The notes below the pieces were generated by a model. The model had not been told where the DNA came from. It did no database searches and worked only from the letters and a program-made list of their open reading frames with translations. Positions 1-5,277 of a DNA stretch of 5,293 bases are shown here, piece by piece. The position numbers were made by a program, and so were the translations under genes. This DNA comes from Acidobacteriota bacterium (GTDB taxonomy: Bacteria; Acidobacteriota; Thermoanaerobaculia; Multivoradales; JAHEKO01): the NCBI GenBank assembly GCA_030610025.1, contig JAUWSP010000234.1, positions 1 to 5,293 on the forward strand. Direction: 5' to 3'. Each line of letters starts with the position of its first letter. The stretch's first letter is position 1.

Positions 1-171
1 CCCATCGACGAGCACCAGGACCATCGGGGTCTTGGCTGCCATCTGCTTGAGATAGTAAAACTCCTCGGCGTTGGTCTGCTCTGGCGGCGCTTGCTTTCGT
101 CGCACAGAACGGGCTTGCCCGCCCCCCTTGAAATCCGACGTCTCCGGCCTGATGAGCTTTCGATTGGTCAT
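1..171 (-). CDS. Hfq-like Sm-fold RNA-binding protein, N-terminal 57 residues (cut by window edge)
   Basis: Only the first 57 codons are present; the 3' end lies off the left edge of the window. Residues 1-32 are a basic, proline- and glycine-rich leader ([10 protein letters not shown] start, RSVRRK near 21-26). From about residue 33 the sequence [20 protein letters not shown] followed by VLVDG matches the start of an Hfq/Sm fold: an N-terminal helix, then strand beta-1 ending in an (I/V)DG turn, comparable to the DPFLNALRRE...VSIFLVNG stretch of classical Hfq. Hfq proteins form rings that bind U-rich RNA and help sRNA-mRNA pairing. Whether this divergent form does so is inference. The ATG (169-171) overlaps the ricT stop as ATGA, so translation is probably coupled to ricT, and no strong ribosome binding site is seen. 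The extension before the Sm domain is longer than in enterobacterial Hfq, where the domain begins within about 10 residues. Confidence 0.6.
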   Translation of the reverse strand, partial: MTNRKLIRPETSDFKGGGQARSVRRKQAPPEQTNAEEFYYLKQMAAKTPMVLVLVDG

Positions 172-911
172 GGTTTGGGACTCTCGCTAGGGCTTGCCGC
201 TTTCTTCTTGGGCGTTGCCTGGTACTGGTCGTCCTCGTAGGCCAGGCAGCACAGGAGCCGTCCGCACTGACCGGAGATCTTCGAGGGATTGAGGCTCAGG
301 CTTTGACGCTTCGCCATCTGTATCGAAATGGGTCTGAAGTCCTTGAGCCAAGTGGAGCAGCAGAGGGTTTGTCCACAAACCCCGATGCCGCCGATCAGTC
401 CCGCCTCGTCCCGGGCACCGACCTGCATCATCTTGATCCTGGCTGAGAAGCGGCGCGAAATCTCGCGTACCAGCTTGCGAAAATCGATTCTTCCCTCAGC
501 CGTGAAGTAGACCACCGCCTTGGATCCGTCGAGAGCGAAATCGACCTTGGAGACCTTCATCTCGAGCCCCAGGTTCTTGGCTCGCTCGCGACAGAACCTC
601 TTGGCGGCGAAGTCGTTGTCGAGCTTCTTGTCGAAGGCGACCTCGTCGTTGTCGTTGGCTCGGCGCACGATCCGACGCGCCGAGACCTTCTGGCAAGGCT
701 TGAAGATCGGCATTGGCGACTGCTCGACCTTGCCCATCGCAGGCCCGGGCTCCAGGTCCACGACGACCCGTTCATCCTTGCAGTAGATCTGATCGCCCGT
801 CGTACAAAGGGTCAGGTTGGACTCTTCGCCGACCCGCACACCGACGTAGTTGCCCTCCACGTTGGTGGACATCCCCTTATAGGAGCATCCTTGACAAGCT
901 GACATATTCAT
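168..911 (-). CDS. ricT: RicT/YaaT family protein (PSP1 domain)
   Basis: This 247-residue protein belongs to the PSP1/YaaT (RicT) family, whose B. subtilis member (about 275 aa) forms the RicA-RicF-RicT complex. That complex works with RNase Y in mRNA maturation and carries Fe-S clusters. The PSP1 C-terminal region spans roughly residues 77-163. It is followed by the family signature [16 protein letters not shown] (165-180) and the [18 protein letters not shown] block (205-222). Cysteines form two matching C-x4-C-C groups, C179/C184/C185 and C216/C221/C222, and the N-terminus adds C6-x2-C9, with C36, C44, C73 and C107 elsewhere. The tail after about residue 230 is a Lys/Pro/Ser-rich disordered stretch. 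The ATG at 909-911 follows a GAGGG purine run; Met3 is an alternative start. A near-consensus promoter lies about 130 bp upstream, and the stop overlaps the downstream Hfq-like start. Partners RicA and RicF are not in this window. Confidence 0.92.
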   Translation of the reverse strand: MNMSACQGCSYKGMSTNVEGNYVGVRVGEESNLTLCTTGDQIYCKDERVVVDLEPGPAMGKVEQSPMPIFKPCQKVSARRIVRRANDNDEVAFDKKLDNDFAAKRFCRERAKNLGLEMKVSKVDFALDGSKAVVYFTAEGRIDFRKLVREISRRFSARIKMMQVGARDEAGLIGGIGVCGQTLCCSTWLKDFRPISIQMAKRQSLSLNPSKISGQCGRLLCCLAYEDDQYQATPKKKAASPSESPKP

Positions 912-980
912 CCCACCCTCTCGCGACGCAAAACAGATACCAGGCAGGCTTGCTCGAGTCGTACGTCAGAACCCTTCTAT

Positions 981-1000
981 TCCCTTGAAATACCAAGGGA
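981..1000 (-). other. Hairpin in the predicted ricT 5' leader
   Basis: A perfect 7-bp inverted repeat, TCCCTTG and CAAGGGA with a 6-base spacer, lies about 70 bases before the ricT start, inside the transcript predicted from the promoter at 1042-1070. There is no U-tract after it on the minus strand, so it does not look like an intrinsic terminator. It could be an mRNA structural element or a protein-binding site. I do not recognise it as a known riboswitch. The rest of the leader (912-1041) shows no small gene that I can support. Confidence 0.35.
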
Positions 1001-1041
1001 TAACCCGGTGTCCGTTGTCGTATCTCTGACAGTCGGATGCC

Positions 1042-1070
1042 ATTATGGCAACGCCATCTTGCCGTGTCAA
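1042..1070 (-). promoter_or_regulatory. Sigma-70-type promoter for ricT and the Hfq-like gene
   Basis: Read on the minus strand, a perfect -35 hexamer TTGACA (1070-1065) is followed by a 17-bp spacer and CATAAT (1047-1042), a five-of-six match to the -10 consensus. Transcription would start near 1035, giving a leader of about 124 bases before the ricT ATG. It sits in the purD-ricT gap, 41 bp beyond the purD stop, pointing in the right direction for ricT. This is the best promoter match in the window. Confidence 0.75.
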
Positions 1071-1078
1071 CGCGATCC

Positions 1079-1110
1079 CGACTCTCGTCGCTGACGGGTC
1101 TGGAGAGTCG
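1079..1110 (-). terminator. Inverted repeat just after purD, possible weak terminator
   Basis: CGACTCTC (1079-1086) and GAGAGTCG (1103-1110) are perfect 8-bp arms around a 16-base spacer, beginning one base after the purD stop and ending 8 bp before the ricT -35 element. The placement suits termination or mRNA 3'-end protection for the ispH-purD transcript. No U-run follows the stem, so a classical intrinsic terminator is not supported. It could also be an operator next to the ricT promoter. Confidence 0.35.
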
Positions 1111-1111
1111 C

Positions 1112-2389
1112 TCAGGCCTCGCGCGTCAGCACGCGTCGGCCGATATCTCGACGCAACACCTTGCTGGGCCAGTGGATCCTGCCTGCAGCCTCGTAGGCCA
1201 GCTTGAGAGCGTCCCGCAGATGAGGGCCGGCGGCGCAAACGTTGAGCACCCGCCCACCAGAGGCGACCAGCTTGCCATCCTCGAGGGCCGTTCCCGCATG
1301 GAACACCTCTGCACCCTCGAGCTCACGAGCCGCCTCTATACCGGTGATGGGATCACCTTTGACCGGGTCGCTGGGATAACCATCGCTTGCCAGCACGACG
1401 CAACAGGTGGCCGCCTTTCGAAAGTGGAGGCGCGCAACTTCGAACTTCCCCCTGGCCCCGGAGGCCAGCACCGGCAGCAGGTCGTCCTCCAGCCGCATGA
1501 AGAGAGGCTGCGCTTCCGGATCGCCGAAGCGAACGTTGTACTCCAGAGTCTTCGGACCGTCGTCGGTCAACATGAGGCCGGCGTAGAGGACGCCGATGAA
1601 CGGTCTACCCTCAGCGGCCATGCCGGAGATGGTTGGACGCATCACGTTCTCCAACACACCCGAGGCGTCCTCGCCGGACAGCACGGCTGACGGGCTGTGC
1701 GCTCCCATGCCTCCGGTGTTGGGTCCCGTATCTCCCTCACCGATGCGCTTGTAGTCCTTGCTGGTGGCGAAATTGAGCAGGCGCTCTCCGTCGCTCAACG
1801 CGATGAAGGAGAGCTCCTCACCCTCGAGACACTCCTCGACCACCACCCGGTCCGCCGCTCGGCCGAAGCGCCTGTCTTCGAAGAGCATCTTCAGGGCGGC
1901 ATCTGCTTCCGGCTGATCGGCGACGATCAATACACCCTTGCCGGCCGCCAGGCCATCGGCCTTGAGGACCACCGGGAAACCGAACTCCTTGATCGCTCTG
2001 CGGGCTTCGTTCACATCGTGGACAACCTGGAACGCGGCAGTCGGGATCCCATGACGGGCCATGAACTCCTTGGCGAAGACCTTGCTGCCCTCGAGCTCGG
2101 CCGCTCCCTGCCGAGGTCCGAATACCGCCAGGCCACGCTCGTCGAGCTCGTCTGCCAGCCCCAGGGTCAGCGGTAGCTCCGGGCCCACCACGGTCAGGTC
2201 GATACTCATCTCCTGGGCGAAGTCCGCCAGCTTCTGGATCTCGTCCGGAGCTATGGGAACCAGGTCCGCAACCTCTGCGATGCCGGGATTCCCGGGCGCA
2301 CAGTAGAGCTCTGTCAGCAGCGGGCTCTGACGCAGCTTCCAGCACAGCGCGTGCTCTCGACCACCACTGCCGACGACGAGTACTCTCAT
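1112..2389 (-). CDS. purD: Phosphoribosylamine--glycine ligase (GAR synthetase)
   Basis: PurD is the cytoplasmic ATP-grasp ligase that joins glycine to 5-phosphoribosylamine using ATP, giving glycinamide ribonucleotide in the second step of de novo purine synthesis. The 425-residue length matches the family (E. coli about 429). Visible landmarks in order are GSGGREHAL (7-15), PGNPG (32-36), VVGPELPL (67-74), the ATP-grasp nucleotide loop LKADGLAAGKGV (142-153), the glycine-rich block ATSKDYKRIGEGDTGPNTGG (208-227), and the metal-binding segment EYNVRFGDPEAQ (283-294). A small C-terminal domain closes the protein. The ATG at 2387-2389 has a GAGGTG ribosome binding site six bases upstream, inside the ispH 3' end, and overlaps the ispH stop as ATGA. 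Co-translation with ispH is therefore likely. No other purine gene is present in the window. The identification is secure. Confidence 0.97.
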   Translation of the reverse strand: MRVLVVGSGGREHALCWKLRQSPLLTELYCAPGNPGIAEVADLVPIAPDEIQKLADFAQEMSIDLTVVGPELPLTLGLADELDERGLAVFGPRQGAAELEGSKVFAKEFMARHGIPTAAFQVVHDVNEARRAIKEFGFPVVLKADGLAAGKGVLIVADQPEADAALKMLFEDRRFGRAADRVVVEECLEGEELSFIALSDGERLLNFATSKDYKRIGEGDTGPNTGGMGAHSPSAVLSGEDASGVLENVMRPTISGMAAEGRPFIGVLYAGLMLTDDGPKTLEYNVRFGDPEAQPLFMRLEDDLLPVLASGARGKFEVARLHFRKAATCCVVLASDGYPSDPVKGDPITGIEAARELEGAEVFHAGTALEDGKLVASGGRVLNVCAAGPHLRDALKLAYEAAGRIHWPSKVLRRDIGRRVLTREA

Positions 2390-3279
2390 GATTCACCTCG
2401 CTCCTGTTCGGGATGATTGCCGACTGCGCCTATCGGCCATTCCAGGATGGCCTGTTCCACCTCATCGATCACGTAGTCCGGTGTCGAGGCACCGGCGGTG
2501 ATTCCCACGGTCCCGACACCCTCGAACCACTCGGAGTGCAGGTCCTGCGAGCCCTGGATGAGGTGAGATGGCTTCAATTCGCGACAAATCTCCCAGAGAT
2601 GACGGGTGTTGGCGCTCTGCTTGCCACCGATGATCAGTACCAGATCCACCGCCGGGTCGGCGCACAAACCTCGAGCCGCGTCCTGATTCTCCTTCGTTGC
2701 GTAGCAGATCGTGTCGGCTCGTGACGCATGTGGCGCCCGTGATTCGATGAGCCTTACGACGTCCTCGTAGTCCTCCGAGTTGAGCGTGGTCTGGTAGAGA
2801 ACCATGACCTTCGGATAACGGCTCCAGTCTACCTCTTCGGCCTCTTCAATGGTCTTCAGGATGTGGTAGGTGCTCGGATCACGATCCCGGGTGTAACCGA
2901 TGACTTCGCGGTGCCCGGGCTCGCCGATGAAGACCAGATGGGCGCCCTGCTGGACCGCTCGATCGGCTTCCTCGTGAATGTCGTAGACGAAGGGACAGGT
3001 TGTGTCGAGAATCTTCAGGCAGCGACTCTGTGCCTGGCTGTGGAAGGACGGCGGCACTCCGTGGGCCGAGAAGACCACGGTGCCCTGATCGATCTCCTCG
3101 AGTGACTCGATCGTCGGCACACCCAGCTCCTCCATCTCCTCCACGACACGTTCGTTGTGGACCACCTGGCCGAGGATCTTGCCGTCGGCCCCTCCCTGCG
3201 CCACGAACTTCTTGACCTTGCGGTCAGCGATCCGCACGCCGGCGCAAAACCCGTACTTCTCGGCTCGTTGGACTCTCAT
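2386..3279 (-). CDS. ispH: 4-hydroxy-3-methylbut-2-enyl diphosphate reductase
   Basis: IspH is the Fe-S enzyme of the last MEP-pathway step, reducing HMBPP to isopentenyl and dimethylallyl diphosphate. The three cluster-binding cysteines are visible from the chosen start: C12 in KYGFCAGV, C95 in LDTTCPFV and C192 in TICYAT. Substrate-pocket histidines H41 (VVHNE), H73 (SAHGVPP) and H123 (GHREVIGY) are also seen, with E125 as the proton relay residue, T164/T165 in the YQTTL stretch, and S222/N224 in GGKQSANT. The segment after C192 reads KENQ instead of the common TNRQ. The 297-residue length fits the family. The start chosen is the ATG at 3277-3279, because C12 then falls at its usual position. 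An in-frame GTG at 3355-3357 would add 26 residues with no family counterpart. Neither start has a clear ribosome binding site. The stop overlaps the purD start. Confidence 0.94.
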   Translation of the reverse strand: MRVQRAEKYGFCAGVRIADRKVKKFVAQGGADGKILGQVVHNERVVEEMEELGVPTIESLEEIDQGTVVFSAHGVPPSFHSQAQSRCLKILDTTCPFVYDIHEEADRAVQQGAHLVFIGEPGHREVIGYTRDRDPSTYHILKTIEEAEEVDWSRYPKVMVLYQTTLNSEDYEDVVRLIESRAPHASRADTICYATKENQDAARGLCADPAVDLVLIIGGKQSANTRHLWEICRELKPSHLIQGSQDLHSEWFEGVGTVGITAGASTPDYVIDEVEQAILEWPIGAVGNHPEQERGES

Positions 3280-3293
3280 GGCGAAGCGGCGCG

Positions 3294-3302
3294 ATTGTAG
3301 CA
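3294..3302 (-). promoter_or_regulatory. Extended -10 promoter element for ispH-purD
   Basis: On the minus strand TGCTACAAT matches the extended -10 pattern TGnTATAAT with one substitution. It ends 14 bases before the chosen ispH ATG. Transcription would then start about 7-8 bases before the ATG, giving a nearly leaderless mRNA, which would fit the lack of a ribosome binding site there. No good -35 hexamer lies at the normal distance. A TTGACA exists at 3387-3392 but is too far away for this -10. Confidence 0.4.
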
Positions 3303-3380
3303 AACGCAAGCGTCCCTGCGGCCCCTCGCGAGCGTCCTCAGAAAAGGTCGATTCCACCTTCGCGCACCAGATTCAAACCG

Positions 3381-3391
3381 TGACACTGTCA
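3381..3391. promoter_or_regulatory. 11-bp palindrome TGACACTGTCA in the divergent intergenic region
   Basis: TGACA and TGTCA flank a single central C, making a perfect short dyad between the divergent ispH and outer-membrane barrel genes. Its position suits a dimeric regulator acting on one or both genes. On the minus strand it overlaps a TTGACA hexamer that has no matching -10. The regulator cannot be named from the sequence. Confidence 0.3.
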
Positions 3392-3407
3392 AGATAACCC
3401 AGGCCTG

Positions 3408-3476
3408 AACAGCGATCTCAGCTGTTTCCACCGAATCGGCCAAGCTGGCACCCGGGTTGCTGTTTCCTTCACCGAA
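3408..3476 (+). repeat. Imperfect direct and inverted repeats upstream of the barrel gene
   Basis: GCTGTTTCCACCGAA (3421-3435) recurs as GCTGTTTCCTTCACCGAA (3459-3476), a copy with a 3-base insertion, 38 bp downstream. The first copy also pairs with AACAGC (3408-3413), forming 6-bp inverted arms around a 7-base spacer. Both copies lie 35-90 bp before the barrel gene start, where regulator binding sites would be expected. No convincing -35/-10 pair for the barrel gene was found near them. Confidence 0.35.
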
Positions 3477-3496
3477 AGACAGTGAAACGTCGAACG

Positions 3497-3503
3497 AAAG
3501 GAG
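3497..3503 (+). promoter_or_regulatory. Strong ribosome binding site of the barrel gene
   Basis: AAAGGAG lies six bases before the ATG at 3510. It is the strongest Shine-Dalgarno match in the window and fixes the start of the outer-membrane protein over the alternative overlapping + strand frames. Confidence 0.85.
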
Positions 3504-3509
3504 ACGCCC

Positions 3510-4232
3510 ATGCGCAACAAGCTCAAAGCCCTACTCCTGATCATGAGCTTCTGCTTCGTCGCTCACCCGGCTCTCGCTCAATACAAGAGCCGGCCCTACA
3601 CGGGACCGCAAGTGCCGCAGAACCATCTGCGGTTCAATGTCGGGTACTTCTCCCCCAACGGTGACTCGGCTTACTGGAATGACAAGGAGCTCGAGTTCAC
3701 CGGTTCCCCCAACGACTTCGCAAACGCCTCTGTCGGGCTGGACTACATCCGCCAGCTGACCGAACGCCTCGGCCTGCTGGTAACGGCGAACTTCTGGGAT
3801 GGAGACTCCCAGCAGTCCTACCGAGACTATACAGACGAGGTCGGCGCGAACATCACCCATACCACGACCGTGGCCACCAATTCCGTCGAGGTGGGTCTCG
3901 TCTACAGTTTCCTATCGCGTCGATCGCCGGTGATTCCCTATATCGGCGGAGCGGGAGGTTACTACTCCTGGGAGCTGGAAGAGGCCGGCGACTTCATCGA
4001 TTTCGGGGCCTTTCCTCCGGAGATCTTCAACGACAGCTTCTCTTCCAGTGGTGGGACCTTCGGTTGGTCCGGGATCCTGGGCCTCGAGATTCCCTTCAAC
4101 CTCAAGTGGTCGCTCTTTCTCGAGGGGCGCTGGCAGGATGCGAAAGCCGAGCTGGATGGGGATTTCCAGGGCTTCGGCACCCTGGACCTGTCGGGAGCCA
4201 ACTTTCGGATTGGAGCCTCGTGGGGTTTTTAG
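3510..4232 (+). CDS. Secreted outer-membrane beta-barrel protein of unknown function
   Basis: This 240-residue protein has a clear signal peptide: basic MRNKLK, a hydrophobic core to about residue 18, then a Sec-type cleavage site ALA|Q after residue 23. The mature part (about 217 aa) is rich in alternating aromatic/hydrophobic segments that read as membrane strands, for example 38-48, 73-81, 86-96, 124-136, 141-154, 197-208 and 228-240. They are separated by acidic or glycine-rich loops such as 97-118 and 158-183. It ends FRIGASWGF, with the terminal Phe used by the BAM complex for outer-membrane insertion. Size and pattern resemble the OmpA/OmpW-like small eight-stranded barrel superfamily (outer membrane protein beta-barrel domain). 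No OmpA peptidoglycan-binding domain follows, and a substrate or role cannot be assigned. It faces ispH divergently and ends 15 bp from the convergent selenoprotein gene. Confidence 0.8.
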   Translation: MRNKLKALLLIMSFCFVAHPALAQYKSRPYTGPQVPQNHLRFNVGYFSPNGDSAYWNDKELEFTGSPNDFANASVGLDYIRQLTERLGLLVTANFWDGDSQQSYRDYTDEVGANITHTTTVATNSVEVGLVYSFLSRRSPVIPYIGGAGGYYSWELEEAGDFIDFGAFPPEIFNDSFSSSGGTFGWSGILGLEIPFNLKWSLFLEGRWQDAKAELDGDFQGFGTLDLSGANFRIGASWGF

Positions 4233-4247
4233 GAAGGGCTTGGGGGC

Positions 4248-4988
4248 CTAAGGGCGATAGTCCACCAGCGCTGGGGGCTCGAGGGACGGATCCTCCAGCA
4301 GATCCAGAGCGGCCTCGATGACGGCCATCTGCCTGGCGGGGTCATTCGGCCTGTCCAGCGGGTAGCCGTGGCGGAAAGGTACCAGGAGTGCCCTGGGGGG
4401 ACGGACCTTTTCGGCCACCAACCGCAGCAGCTGCACAACCACTGTCGCGATCCCGCGGCGCTCCAACTCGGCAGCGATCAGACACACGGTCTGATTGCAG
4501 ACCGGTCACACCGGTACCAGCAGCGCCACGTCCACACCCTGCTCGACGAAATTCTGCGCTGCTCCGGGGACAATATCTCGGATCATTCGGCCGGGTGCCG
4601 TCACCGACCCCATGAACGACAGATAGCGCTCGGCCACAGACGCGACTCGGCCCATCTCCACCAACTCTCGCATTCTGTCCAGGGGAAAGGCGATGTTCGA
4701 GTCCTGCTCCACACCTCTGTGATCCCACGATTCGCTACGGTGATTCTCCACCAGTCGACTCACGTCCGCATCCCAGGGGATCTCCCGATAGCAGGGATCG
4801 CCGCCTTTGATTTCTTTGCTGCACGGCTCCTGGCCCTCGAGAGTCAGTCCGGCGGTGGAGACCAGACCCAGGCGACATTCGGACAGCGGCTTGCTCAAAG
4901 GCGTCCAGGGAACCGGATCGATGCGGCGCCACCGGTAGGCCCTGATAAACGCCCTGACCGGCAGCGAGAACTCACTCATTTCTCCCAT
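4248..4988 (-). CDS. GrdB/PrdB-like selenoprotein (glycine/sarcosine/betaine reductase selenoprotein B family) with in-frame UGA read as Sec161
   Basis: Two same-frame open stretches (4988-4509 and 4505-4248) are separated by a single TGA at 4508-4506. Reading it as selenocysteine gives 246 residues with continuous family character through the stop: [19 protein letters not shown] then [19 protein letters not shown]. The UxxC motif (U161, C164), with another Cys at 169, is a redox motif placed after a predicted beta-strand, as in the selenoprotein B family of glycine/betaine/sarcosine/D-proline reductases. Other landmarks are RRIDPVPW (21-28), LGLVSTAGL (40-48), the REIP..ADV patch (68-76) and [11 protein letters not shown] (124-134). 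It is much shorter than clostridial GrdB (about 435 aa), and no GrdA, GrdC/D or other reductase subunit is nearby, so it is more likely a stand-alone redox protein of unknown substrate. A possible SECIS follows the UGA. The start may be ATG 4988 or ATG 4979; neither has an ideally spaced ribosome binding site. Selenocysteine tRNA and SelA/B/D genes must be elsewhere. Confidence 0.87.
4477..4508 (-). promoter_or_regulatory. Bacterial-type SECIS element next to the recoded UGA
   Basis: On the minus strand, UGA (4508-4506) is followed by 10 bases and then a perfect 7-bp stem, ATCAGAC (4495-4489) and GTCTGAT (4483-4477), closed by a 5-base loop CGTGT (4488-4484). One mismatch below, two more G-C pairs extend the stem. 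The apical loop starts 17 bases after UGA and has G as its second base. That fits the published general pattern for bacterial SECIS elements: stem within the coding region, short loop with an early G, about 16-37 bases from UGA. The stem encodes residues around N165-I171, so sequence and structure are both constrained. SelB would bind here. Confidence 0.7.
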
Positions 4989-5200
4989 AGCGGCACTATC
5001 CTAGCGTGCTCTGGGGTTGAGGCGGCCAGCGTTCCTTCGGCCGATCTTTGAAGGCTTGGGTTCTGGGACCTCGGTAGATGACCACGATCTCTTGAGGTCA
5101 GCCCGGGGGACAGGATCCCAGGGGGCTATCCTCCCTTCCGCTGCCACAACCCCCCGTTTGGTCCCCACGCCGAACCCTGGATGCGTATCCGGGAGCATGG
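4989..5200. other. Non-coding stretch upstream of the selenoprotein gene; no gene seen
   Basis: This 212-bp stretch has only short open frames with no recognisable protein character. One 69-codon minus-strand frame starting from a TTG inside the inverted repeat looks accidental. It should contain the selenoprotein gene promoter, but no convincing -35/-10 pair is visible. TAGGAT just before the ATG is only a weak -10 match and has no partner. Confidence 0.5.
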
Positions 5201-5277
5201 GATCGACCAAGGGGTCTCCTGAGTCTGCGGCCTCACCCGACCATGCCCCTCCGACTCAGGAGACCCCTTGGCCGATC
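5201..5277. repeat. Long near-perfect inverted repeat, 25-bp arms
   Basis: CCAAGGGGTCTCCTGAGTC (5207-5225) and its exact reverse complement (5253-5271) form a perfect 19-bp stem. Outside one A/C mismatch (5206/5272) the pairing continues for five more base pairs (GATCG with CGATC), so 24 of 25 positions pair. The spacer is 27 bases. There is no T-tract on either side. It could be a bidirectional terminator in a GC-rich genome, a dispersed palindromic repeat, or a mobile-element remnant. No transposase or flanking target duplication can be seen in the window. Confidence 0.8.

Noticed and set aside
1037..1690. 217-codon + strand open frame opposite purD
   Set aside because: Lies antisense to well-conserved purD; its sequence shows no family features and is explained by GC-rich codon bias.
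3280..3357. 26-codon N-terminal extension of ispH from the GTG at 3355-3357
   Set aside because: No family counterpart, no ribosome binding site, and the catalytic Cys would shift from position 12 to 38. An extended -10 lies inside it.
3387..3392. Perfect TTGACA on the minus strand upstream of ispH as a -35 element
   Set aside because: No -10-like hexamer occurs at 15-19 bp (CTGGTG or TGGTGC there); it is better explained as part of the TGACACTGTCA palindrome.
4226..4230. TTTTT at the end of the barrel gene as an intrinsic terminator tail
   Set aside because: No stable GC-rich hairpin precedes it; the run is part of the last codons (GGT TTT TAG).
4265..4274. CCAGCGCTGG 10-bp palindrome
   Set aside because: Within the selenoprotein coding region, no room for a stable loop, and such GC palindromes are common at this base composition.
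4248..4487. Separate 79-aa minus-strand gene starting with GTG at 4487
   Set aside because: It is in frame with the upstream 160 codons, has no ribosome binding site, starts inside the SECIS loop, and is the C-terminal part of the selenoprotein.
5001..5210. 69-codon minus-strand frame upstream of the selenoprotein gene
   Set aside because: Starts at a TTG inside the inverted repeat, has low-complexity Pro/Arg-rich composition, no ribosome binding site and no recognisable motif.
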